The notes beneath the pieces were generated by a model, which was not told where the DNA came from, ran no database searches, and saw only the letters and a list, made by a program, of their open reading frames with translations. 5,173 nucleotides of DNA, taken from contig DCTJ01000091.1 in NCBI GenBank assembly GCA_002329545.1, positions 45,472-50,644 of the forward strand, read 5' to 3'. A program made the position numbers and the translations under genes. Position 1 is the stretch's first letter; each line of letters starts with the position of its first letter. Shown piece after piece: positions 1-5,134 of this stretch. This DNA is from Candidatus Omnitrophica bacterium UBA1443 (lineage in GTDB: Bacteria; Omnitrophota; Omnitrophia; Omnitrophales; Aquincolibacteriaceae).

Positions 1-632
1 TCCAGTTTGTAGCCTTCCTCCCGAAGCACTCCGATCGTATCGGTTAAATAATATTCTCCTTTTTTATTTTTGCACCCGATCTTGCCCAAAGCATCGAAAA
101 GGGCTTTTTTATCAAAAAGATAAATACCGGTATTAACCTCCCGAATGAGCCTTTCTTCATCGGTCGCGTCCAGCTCTTCCCGAATCGCGACAAACTTTCC
201 ATCTTCCCGAACGATTCGTCCATACCCCGCCGGACAGTCCACAATGGAGCTCAAAACACTCGCATGTGACTTGCTTTTTTCATGCGACTCGATCAGTCGC
301 CGCAAAGTAGCGCCTTCGACCAGCGGCATATCGCCCGGCCACACCAAAATGGGCCCCCGGGCATTCTTCAGTGCCGTCTTTGCGACCCGCAACGCATGCC
401 CCGTCCCTTTTTGTTCAAACTGATTCACCGTTTGAACCCCGTAGCCCTTCAAAAAACGCTTGACGCTTTCGGCTTGATAACCGGTCACCACCCAAATTTT
501 TCGAATCCCCGTCTCCCTGAGCGCATCAAGCACATACCCAAGCACCGGTTTCCCGAATACCGTGTGCAACACTTTGGGAAGGTCGGTACACATCCGCGTC
601 CCTTTTCCCGCCGCCAAAACAACAGCTTCCAT
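1..632 (-). CDS. glmU: GlmU N-terminal domain: UDP-GlcNAc pyrophosphorylase (partial, runs off the left edge)
   Basis: The 210 visible codons form the uridyltransferase (nucleotidyltransferase) domain of GlmU, a cytoplasmic enzyme that joins UTP and GlcNAc-1-phosphate to make UDP-GlcNAc for peptidoglycan and LPS. Seen directly: the start-proximal nucleotide-binding signature LAAGKGTRM (residues 6-14) followed by DLPKVLH; QKGTGHAL (74-81); PGDMPL with the expected metal-binding Asp near residue 101; GYGRI (136-140); LDATDEE (154-160); EVNTG (165-169); and KGEYYLTD (191-198). These align block by block with E. coli GlmU. Full-length GlmU is about 450 residues, and its C-terminal left-handed beta-helix acetyltransferase half would lie beyond position 1, so I cannot tell whether this copy is bifunctional or a single-domain enzyme. 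The ATG at 632 is set by the conserved N-terminus and by AAGGGA (638-643), which overlaps the end of the permease gene. That gene stops 2 bases upstream, suggesting translational coupling. Confidence 0.93.
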   Translation of the reverse strand, partial: MEAVVLAAGKGTRMCTDLPKVLHTVFGKPVLGYVLDALRETGIRKIWVVTGYQAESVKRFLKGYGVQTVNQFEQKGTGHALRVAKTALKNARGPILVWPGDMPLVEGATLRRLIESHEKSKSHASVLSSIVDCPAGYGRIVREDGKFVAIREELDATDEERLIREVNTGIYLFDKKALFDALGKIGCKNKKGEYYLTDTIGVLREEGYKL

Positions 633-634
633 GC

Positions 635-1573
635 TTATCCCTTGATCCCGGAAAGCTTGATGCCTTCCACGAAAAAGCGTTGGTTGAAAAGGAACACCAC
701 GAGAATCGGCAATATCATCATCACGGATCCCGCCATCAAAAGTGTCCAATCCGTCCCGTGGACACCCTGAAAGTACGCGAGCCCAACCGGAAGAGTATAC
801 TTGCTGTGAGTATTCACAACGATCAGGGGCCACATCAGGTTCATCCACGACCCCATAAACGTGAATGTCGTTAAAGTCGCAATCGCCGGTTTTGAAAGCG
901 GCAGGATGATATGCCAAAAAATTCGCAGGTAACTGCATCCGTCAATTTTGGCGGCATCTTCAAGGTCCTTCGGTAAAGTCAAAAAAAACTGCCGCAACAT
1001 AAAAGTCCCGTACGCCGTAAAAATCCCCGGTAAAATTAAAGCCTTATAAGTGTCCACCCAGCCCAGGTGCCGCAAGAGAATGAAAACTGGAATCATGGTC
1101 ACCGCTCCCGGAATCATCATGGTCGCGAGATATCCAAAAAAAAGCTTGTCACGACCCGGAAAATGGAGACGCGCGAAGGCATAGGCTGCCATCGAGCTGG
1201 TCGCCACCTGGCCAAACGTGATGCAGACACTCACGAAAATCGAATTAAGATAAAACATGGCAAAAGGCACCGTCTTCATCTTCCAGACCGTCACATAATT
1301 CTGCCAGACAAAGCTTGTCGGAATCCATTCTTTCCAAAACACCTTGTCAAACGCCAGCACCTGATCCGGACTTTTGAGTGAGGTCGAAACCATCCACAAA
1401 AAAGGGGCGAGCATACTGACGGCCCCAATCATCAGCGCGAGATAGATAAGGCCTTTTTTAAAACAACATTTAAACGGATTCGCGACCTTGATCTCAATCA
1501 GGGGAGACGTATGGCGTTGCATAGCCGCGCTTTTTTCAATAATAGCTTGAGGAATTCTTACATTCGGTCCCAT
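635..1573 (-). CDS. Sugar ABC transporter permease, MalG/AraQ/UgpE type (CUT1 family)
   Basis: This is an inner-membrane subunit of a carbohydrate importer of the binding-protein-dependent (CUT1, BPD_transp_1) type. The start used here gives 312 residues. Hydrophobic segments begin near residues 42-63 and 107-130 and continue to about residue 297. The cytoplasmic EAA loop that docks on the ATPase is present as DLEDAAKIDG (203-212) followed by IILPLSKP (222-229). The C-terminus ends in GIKLSGIKG, a typical MalG-family ending, so the gene is complete. I chose ATG 1573 rather than an upstream in-frame ATG at 1642 because the latter would overlap the previous gene by 56 bases, while AAAAGG (1583-1588) lies 9 bases before 1573. 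ATG 1522 would give a more usual length of 295 residues but has no Shine-Dalgarno, so the N-terminal tail of about 40 residues is uncertain. Substrate cannot be read from the sequence. The partner permease lies immediately upstream and glmU 2 bases downstream. Confidence 0.92.
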   Translation of the reverse strand: MGPNVRIPQAIIEKSAAMQRHTSPLIEIKVANPFKCCFKKGLIYLALMIGAVSMLAPFLWMVSTSLKSPDQVLAFDKVFWKEWIPTSFVWQNYVTVWKMKTVPFAMFYLNSIFVSVCITFGQVATSSMAAYAFARLHFPGRDKLFFGYLATMMIPGAVTMIPVFILLRHLGWVDTYKALILPGIFTAYGTFMLRQFFLTLPKDLEDAAKIDGCSYLRIFWHIILPLSKPAIATLTTFTFMGSWMNLMWPLIVVNTHSKYTLPVGLAYFQGVHGTDWTLLMAGSVMMILPILVVFLFNQRFFVEGIKLSGIKG

Positions 1574-1582
1574 GGTTTCCAG

Positions 1583-1588
1583 CCTTTT
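1583..1588 (-). promoter_or_regulatory. Shine-Dalgarno of the second permease, overlapping the first permease's stop codon
   Basis: AAAAGG begins inside the TAA stop codon of the upstream permease (1587-1589) and lies 9 bases before ATG 1573. It decides the start of the second permease and implies that ribosomes finishing the first gene can reinitiate on the second. Confidence 0.6.
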
Positions 1589-2498
1589 AGGAATAATGGA
1601 CGTTCCGTCCGTAAAAACGCCATTTCGCCAATGTGATGACAAAAATAATCAGGAATAGCACCCAGGAAATCGCCGCGGCATACCCCATGTGGTACCACTC
1701 AAAAGCATTATTGAAAATGTAATAAATAATAGTCGTCGTCGCCCCGTTCGGACCACCGCCCGTCATAATATAAGCCTGATCAAATCCCGCCTGAAAACCA
1801 CCAATCAAACTCATGATCGCTATGAAGAAAGTAGTGGGAGAAATTTGCGGCCAAGTCACATTCCAGAACTTTTGCCAGCTACTGGCGCCGTCCACTTCGG
1901 CGGCGTCATAAAGTTCGCGAGGCACGCCCTGTAGCGACGCCAGATAGAGAATCATGTTGTAACCACCGATATTCTGCCAAACACTCATGATAATAAACGC
2001 GGGTTTGGCCCATGCTTCATCCGTCAACCAGTTCGGCCCGACAAGCTTGAGCCCTATCAATTCACCTATTTGGGCGATCATGGTGTTGAGAAGGCCAAAA
2101 TTCGGATTGTAGATCAAACGCCACAGCATAAAGATCGCTACACCGGAGCAAATCGTCGGCAGAAAATAAATCGTGCGAAAAATAACCGCCCCTTTTAATT
2201 TCTGATTTAAAGCAATCGCCAGAAGGAGCGACCCCGCCATGCTGATAGGAATGGCAAGCATCAAGTAAATCGTGTTCCAGCAGTACTTCATAAAATAAGG
2301 ATCTTTGAGGAGATCGATAAAATTCTGTAAAAAAACAAACTCGGACTCTCCTGACAGCAGATCCATTTTGAAAAAGCTTAGCACCAGAGAGGCCAGAACC
2401 GGTAGGGATGTAAATACCAAAAAACCGATCAGGTTAGGCGCAAGAAATCCGTAAGCCGCGATCACTTCTTTGTGTTTATCTTTCATTCCCTTGAACAT
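1587..2498 (-). CDS. Sugar ABC transporter permease, MalF/UgpA type (CUT1 family)
   Basis: This 303-residue inner-membrane subunit would pair with the MalG-type permease just downstream. Seen: six hydrophobic segments near residues 14-43, 76-97, 106-130, 166-188, 216-238 and 271-293; the EAA loop ELYDAAEVDGAS (195-206) with WPQISPT (216-222); and the TGGGPNGATTT motif (246-256) that MalF-family proteins carry in the last periplasmic region. The first ATG (2498) follows an in-frame TAG by only three codons, so no longer form is possible. A second ATG (2486) has AAGGGA directly against it, too close to serve as a normal ribosome-binding site. ATG 2498 itself has only a weak AGAG 7 bases upstream. 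No solute-binding protein or ATPase lies in the window. In CUT1 systems the binding protein usually precedes the permeases, so its absence here is noteworthy, and a shared ATPase encoded elsewhere is likely. Substrate unknown. Confidence 0.93.
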   Translation of the reverse strand: MFKGMKDKHKEVIAAYGFLAPNLIGFLVFTSLPVLASLVLSFFKMDLLSGESEFVFLQNFIDLLKDPYFMKYCWNTIYLMLAIPISMAGSLLLAIALNQKLKGAVIFRTIYFLPTICSGVAIFMLWRLIYNPNFGLLNTMIAQIGELIGLKLVGPNWLTDEAWAKPAFIIMSVWQNIGGYNMILYLASLQGVPRELYDAAEVDGASSWQKFWNVTWPQISPTTFFIAIMSLIGGFQAGFDQAYIMTGGGPNGATTTIIYYIFNNAFEWYHMGYAAAISWVLFLIIFVITLAKWRFYGRNVHYS

Positions 2499-2526
2499 AC
2501 AGAGGCTCTAGATTTGTTCCCTTGAA
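2486..2526 (-). repeat. 10-bp direct repeat flanking the first permease's start
   Basis: TTCAAGGGAA (minus-strand reading) occurs at 2517-2526 and again at 2486-2495, 31 bases apart, on either side of ATG 2498. Each copy contains a Shine-Dalgarno-like AAGGGA, but one is 19 bases upstream of ATG 2498 and the other abuts ATG 2486. Neither is ideally placed. It may be a chance duplication, or an operator or translational element. Confidence 0.35.
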
Positions 2527-2580
2527 GCATTGAACTCTTCTTCTCTTCAATACACTTTCTTGTTTCGATAAGGATAACCC

Positions 2581-2604
2581 GGCGCTTGATACAAAACCAG
2601 CGCC
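2581..2604 (-). other. Hairpin just downstream of tRNA-Gln
   Basis: GGCGCT (minus strand, from 2604) and AGCGCC (ending 2581) form a perfect 6-bp stem with a 12-base loop, starting 17 bases after the mature tRNA 3' end. It is followed on the minus strand by GGGTTATCC rather than a run of T, so it is a poor intrinsic terminator. It could be a processing or stabilising structure between the tRNA and the permease mRNA. The rest of 2499-2621 shows no gene. Confidence 0.4.
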
Positions 2605-2621
2605 GCAATCGTGCCAAACTA

Positions 2622-2694
2622 CTGCCCCGTCTGGGCTTGAACCAGAAACCTTGCCTCCAAAGGGCAGTGTGATATCCAATTTCACCACGGGGCA
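2622..2694 (-). tRNA. tRNA-Gln (anticodon UUG)
   Basis: A 73-base cloverleaf can be drawn by eye: acceptor TGCCCCG/CGGGGCA; bases 8-9 TG; D-stem GTGA/TCAC around a 9-base loop containing GG; anticodon arm CTGCC-CTTTGGA-GGCAA with anticodon TTG at 2658-2660; a 4-base variable loop; and T-stem TCTGG/CCAGA around TTCAAGC. U1-A72 and discriminator G73 match known glutamine tRNA identity features and support Gln. CCA is not encoded (TAG follows base 73), so it must be added enzymatically. The outer anticodon-stem pair is C-A, one mismatch in an otherwise well-paired molecule. The gene is 71 bases after spoVG and 123 bases before the permease start. No convincing tRNA promoter is visible, so it may be processed from the ispE-spoVG transcript. 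Confidence 0.95.
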
Positions 2695-2765
2695 ATCAAT
2701 TTTATTTGCCAAACAACCTTACTACGATTTTCTGCAATGCTGATGATCTCTTGATCCCTCGGGGC

Positions 2766-3071
2766 TCAGATAAACGAGTGAATCGCCGGCTCATCATCCC
2801 CCATGGGTTCATGCTCAATGAAAGCCTTATAACTTTTCAAAACTTCTTGCTCGAGATAGACCTTGAAATCCGCAGTCACTGGATGAGCCACGTCCCGGTA
2901 CTCATTCCCCTTGACCTTCCTTGAGGGCATCACCACAAAAAGCCCTTTGGATCCTTCGATCACCTTAAGCCCCCGAACCACGAAACAGTCATCAAACGTC
3001 ACATTCACAAAAGCACGAAGCTTATCGTCCTTCTCAGTGGTGGGAAACACACGAACCTCTGTAATTTTCAT
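2766..3071 (-). CDS. spoVG: SpoVG family nucleic-acid-binding regulator
   Basis: A 101-residue protein of the SpoVG family (97 residues in B. subtilis). Matching blocks: MKITEVRVFP (1-10), LRAFVNVTFDDCFVVRGLKVIEG and GLFVVMPSRKVKGNEYRDVAHPV, which carries the near-invariant FV.MPS and the (Y/F)RD..HP motif. Known family members bind RNA and DNA and affect cell division, envelope and virulence functions. Despite the name, the family is widespread in non-spore-formers, so this gene is not evidence for sporulation. The start is supported by AGGA, which overlaps the ispE stop codon and lies 10 bases before the ATG. Only 12 bases separate it from ispE, so the two are almost certainly one transcript. 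The C-terminal tail is acidic and less conserved, as usual. Confidence 0.95.
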   Translation of the reverse strand: MKITEVRVFPTTEKDDKLRAFVNVTFDDCFVVRGLKVIEGSKGLFVVMPSRKVKGNEYRDVAHPVTADFKVYLEQEVLKSYKAFIEHEPMGDDEPAIHSFI

Positions 3072-3083
3072 AATTTTGAAATC

Positions 3084-3965
3084 CTAATTGTTTAGTGAAT
3101 GGCATATCAATTTTCGGTAAGAGAGAGCACGCAACTTTACATTTTTTGCCAAAGCCACTATTTCTTTGCGATTTGCCGAAACGGCAAACACCGTAGAGCC
3201 ACTTCCGCTCATAAGGACAAAAGAAGCTCCCGCCGTTCGTAACGCCTTGATAGACTTGGGGATCGATGGTCTCAGGCTGAAAGCCGAGGTCTCGAGATCA
3301 TTCTCCGCCAACCCAACTGCTTCCCGAATTCTCTTTGTCTCGAAAAATGAGCAGAGAATTATAGCAATCCGTTTTTCCTTCGTCAAGGCAAGGGGTGGAA
3401 CCCTTTCCCGGAGATTTTGGTATACCTTTTTTGTGCTAAGTCCCTGCCGCGTAACGAGCAGAAGAAACCAGAGCCGGGAACGGGTCTCCAGAGGGAGCAA
3501 CTTTTCACCCTTTCCCCACGCGATGGCACGCGGCTTCTCAAGAAGGAAAAAAGGAACGTCCGCGCCCAGCCGGGTTCCCAGCCGTATCAGTTCAGGCTTT
3601 GAAATTCTTAAGTTAAACAATTTTTTCATGCCCAGAAGGAAATGCGCGGCATTACTCGACCCCCCGCCCAGGCCGGCTCCCAAGGGTATTCTCTTGTGAA
3701 GCCGGACAGAAACACCCCCCAACCCCGGGTATTTTGTCTGAAGCAACCGATAGGCTTTCGTAATAAGATTGTTCTCTCCGGTCTCAAGTCCGGGACAGTT
3801 CGTTGTCAGACGAAAATCGTTTCGAGTCTTTTGGATGCGGATTGTGTCCCCAAGGGAGATCTTCTGGAAAATAGTGACGAGATCGTGATAACCGTCAGTG
3901 CGTCTTCGGAGAATTCGAAGATGAAGATTGAGCTTAGCGGGACTTTGAATGGTCAAAAACTGCAT
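3084..3965 (-). CDS. ispE: 4-diphosphocytidyl-2-C-methyl-D-erythritol kinase
   Basis: A 293-residue GHMP-family kinase that phosphorylates CDP-ME at the 2-hydroxyl in the MEP pathway to isopentenyl diphosphate. Seen: SPAKLNLHL (8-16) with the active-site Lys at 11; RRTDGYHDL (21-29); the glycine-rich ATP loop PLGAGLGGGSSNAA (94-107); LGADVPFFL (133-141) with the catalytic Asp at 136; and the C-terminal GHMP motif MSGSGSTVFA (252-261). Length and motif order are normal for the family. The ATG at 3965 puts PAKLNL at the usual distance from the N-terminus, but no Shine-Dalgarno precedes it. The only SD-like run (AGAGAGGA) is buried in the hairpin at 3990-4023. A CTG at 4007, in frame and correctly spaced from that run, is a remote alternative that would add 14 residues. 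spoVG follows after 12 bases. Confidence 0.96.
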   Translation of the reverse strand: MQFLTIQSPAKLNLHLRILRRRTDGYHDLVTIFQKISLGDTIRIQKTRNDFRLTTNCPGLETGENNLITKAYRLLQTKYPGLGGVSVRLHKRIPLGAGLGGGSSNAAHFLLGMKKLFNLRISKPELIRLGTRLGADVPFFLLEKPRAIAWGKGEKLLPLETRSRLWFLLLVTRQGLSTKKVYQNLRERVPPLALTKEKRIAIILCSFFETKRIREAVGLAENDLETSAFSLRPSIPKSIKALRTAGASFVLMSGSGSTVFAVSANRKEIVALAKNVKLRALSYRKLICHSLNN

Positions 3966-3989
3966 GTGAAGCGTAGAAACGCCGGGCCC

Positions 3990-4023
3990 AGAGAGAACAG
4001 CCCTCAGGGGAGCTATCCTCTCT
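3990..4023 (-). promoter_or_regulatory. Stable hairpin in the ispE leader
   Basis: On the minus strand AGAGAGGATAGC (from 4023) pairs along all 12 positions with GCTGTTCTCTCT (ending 3990), using two G-U wobbles, around a 10-base loop. On plus-strand RNA the same two positions would be A-C mismatches, so the structure is better formed in the transcript of ispE. There is no following T run, so it is not a standard terminator. It lies 17 bases after the mini-protein stop and 24 bases before the ispE ATG, and its 5' arm contains an SD-like GAGAGGA. It may be an attenuation, processing or translation-control element. Confidence 0.5.
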
Positions 4024-4040
4024 AAACCCGACGCTAAAAA

Positions 4041-4139
4041 CTACGACCAGTCTTTTTTCTTATGCCGATTGCGGCGGAGTTTCTTCTTCCGCTTGTGCTT
4101 GTTCATCTTTTTCTTGCGTTGTTTATTTGCCCAGGCCAT
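4041..4139 (-). CDS. AURKAIP1/COX24-like (mS38, bS22-type) ribosome-associated mini-protein
   Basis: A 32-residue, extremely basic protein: 18 Lys/Arg residues, no Cys, only one acidic residue. Its core KKKMNKHKRKKKLRRNRHKK (residues 9-28) fits the AURKAIP1/COX24 pattern: a Met followed by a Lys/His-rich stretch, then LRR-R. The same arrangement is seen in the C-terminus of mitochondrial mS38 (RRKMNHHKYRKLVKKTRF as I recall it) and in the mycobacterial mini-protein bS22. Those proteins bind small-subunit rRNA near the decoding region, so a small-subunit role is inferred here by family. Coding is supported by a strong AAGGAG 6 bases before the ATG, a clean TAG stop, and a position inside a same-strand gene run, 78 bases after hisG and 75 bases before ispE. 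The MAWANK start is characteristic of short bacterial members, but that is from memory. The gene is so short that automated callers would often miss it. Confidence 0.82.
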   Translation of the reverse strand: MAWANKQRKKKMNKHKRKKKLRRNRHKKKDWS

Positions 4140-4145
4140 TATTCA

Positions 4146-4151
4146 CTCCTT
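4146..4151 (-). promoter_or_regulatory. Strong Shine-Dalgarno of the mini-protein gene
   Basis: AAGGAG with a 6-base spacer to ATG 4139. It is the best ribosome-binding site in the window and the main evidence that the 32-codon frame is translated. Confidence 0.8.
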
Positions 4152-4178
4152 CTGTCACGGACCACCGGCCACGGAACC

Positions 4179-4196
4179 TGGGTCACGACCGACCCA
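4179..4196 (-). other. Short hairpin between hisG and the mini-protein gene
   Basis: TGGGTC and GACCCA form a 6-bp stem with a 6-base loop, starting 21 bases after the hisG stop. No T run follows on either strand, so it is not a convincing terminator. It could protect the hisG mRNA 3' end or be incidental. Confidence 0.3.
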
Positions 4197-4217
4197 AACC
4201 CCATTTCCAACGGCCCG

Positions 4218-5096
4218 TTAGGGGATACATTTATTCAACGGATATTCAATAATTCCAGAGGCTCCCGCTTGTTTAAGCTGCGGGATCAATTCACGAACGA
4301 CAGAATCGTCGATGATCGTCTCCACACCAAGCCAGTTCTCATCCGCCAGATTTGAAACTGTCGGTTTTTTCATGGCGGGAAGCAAGGAAAGGATTTTTGC
4401 CAGATTTTTTTTCTCGAGATTCATTTTGAGTCCGACTTTTTCCTGTGCCCGCATCGCGCCTTCAAGCAAAAGCACCAGATTGTCCATCTTGCGTTTTTTC
4501 CACGAATTTTTCACGCTTTGCTTATTGGCGATAAATTTCGGTATCGACGTGATCACGGTATCAATAATTTTCAGCTTGTTGGCGCGAAGGCTCGAACCCG
4601 TTTCGGTCGCTTCAACAATAGCGTCGGCGAGCCGGGGAGGCTTGGCTTCGGTCGCCCCCCAGGAAAATTCCACTTCCGCATCGACCTTGTTCTTTTTCAG
4701 ATACCGTCTCGTAACTCTTACAAGCTCGGTCACGATTTTTTTACCCTTAAGATCCCTCACGCTTTTAAAGGGTGACGTCTCGTGCACCGCAAGCACCCAT
4801 CGCACCGGATTGGAAGTTCTTTTCGAATATTGTAATTCACAAAGTTCCGCCACGTCCGATTCGTTTTCGGCGATCCAGTCGTGGCCGGTCAGTCCACAAT
4901 CGACCACCCCGTCTTCAACATACCGTGACATTTCTTGGGGACGAAAAAGAATGACCTCAATCTCCGCGTCATTAATCGAGGGAATGTACGATCTCGGATT
5001 GACATTGATCGTAAATCCCGCCCGTTTGAAGAGGGCGTAGGTGGATTCTTCGAGACTACCTTTGGGAATCGCGATTTTTAATTTAGGGGAAACCAT
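4218..5096 (-). CDS. hisG: ATP phosphoribosyltransferase, long form with regulatory domain
   Basis: A 292-residue enzyme of the first step of histidine synthesis, condensing ATP with PRPP to phosphoribosyl-ATP in the cytoplasm. Seen: [13 protein letters not shown] (7-19) at the N-terminus; [10 protein letters not shown] (65-74); and the PRPP-binding region [18 protein letters not shown] (145-162) with [10 protein letters not shown] after it. A C-terminal domain (about 215-292) carries [49 protein letters not shown]. That domain is the HisG_C regulatory fold, which in known long-form enzymes gives histidine feedback inhibition and removes the need for HisZ. The open frame extends to 5162, but ATG 5096 is chosen because it abuts the conserved N-terminus and because the extension would run through a near-consensus promoter. 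No Shine-Dalgarno precedes ATG 5096. No other his gene is in the window. The mini-protein gene follows after 78 bases. Confidence 0.95.
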   Translation of the reverse strand: MVSPKLKIAIPKGSLEESTYALFKRAGFTINVNPRSYIPSINDAEIEVILFRPQEMSRYVEDGVVDCGLTGHDWIAENESDVAELCELQYSKRTSNPVRWVLAVHETSPFKSVRDLKGKKIVTELVRVTRRYLKKNKVDAEVEFSWGATEAKPPRLADAIVEATETGSSLRANKLKIIDTVITSIPKFIANKQSVKNSWKKRKMDNLVLLLEGAMRAQEKVGLKMNLEKKNLAKILSLLPAMKKPTVSNLADENWLGVETIIDDSVVRELIPQLKQAGASGIIEYPLNKCIP

Positions 5097-5105
5097 AGGG
5101 CGCAA

Positions 5106-5134
5106 ATTGTAGCGGCTCACTCGGATAGTGTCAA
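5106..5134 (-). promoter_or_regulatory. Sigma-70-type promoter of hisG, giving a near-leaderless mRNA
   Basis: A perfect -35 box TTGACA (5129-5134), a 17-base spacer and a -10 box TACAAT (5106-5111, one base from consensus) point toward hisG. Only 9 bases separate the -10 box from the start codon. With normal spacing the first transcribed base falls at about 5099-5103, leaving a leader of roughly 3-7 bases with no room for a Shine-Dalgarno. It may drive the whole hisG to spoVG/tRNA run. Confidence 0.85.

Noticed and set aside
145..770. Plus-strand open frames over glmU and the end of the second permease
   Set aside because: They are shadows of well-supported minus-strand genes, and the translations look like no protein family.
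2581..2604. Intrinsic terminator after the tRNA
   Set aside because: The stem is only 6 bp with a 12-base loop and no T run follows on the minus strand. It is kept only as a hairpin.
2622..2694. tRNA-Gln as the integration site of a mobile element carrying the permeases
   Set aside because: No integrase is present, I see no repeated tRNA 3' end on the far side of the permeases, and the 2-base junction with glmU leaves no room for an attachment site.
2476..2712. Two minus-strand frames of 70-78 codons
   Set aside because: Both run straight through the tRNA-Gln gene, so the open frame is a by-product of the tRNA sequence.
2695..2765. Dedicated tRNA promoter with -10 TAAAAT
   Set aside because: No -35-like sequence lies 16-18 bases upstream, and the implied start would fall at or inside the mature tRNA 5' end.
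3166..4025. Plus-strand open frames of 177 and 127 codons
   Set aside because: Both are antisense shadows of ispE and its leader. Their translations are low-complexity, Arg/Ser-rich and lack family features.
4312..5040. A 242-codon open frame on the plus strand
   Set aside because: It lies wholly antisense to hisG, which has unmistakable family motifs along its whole length. The plus-strand translation shows no recognisable domain and no ribosome-binding context.
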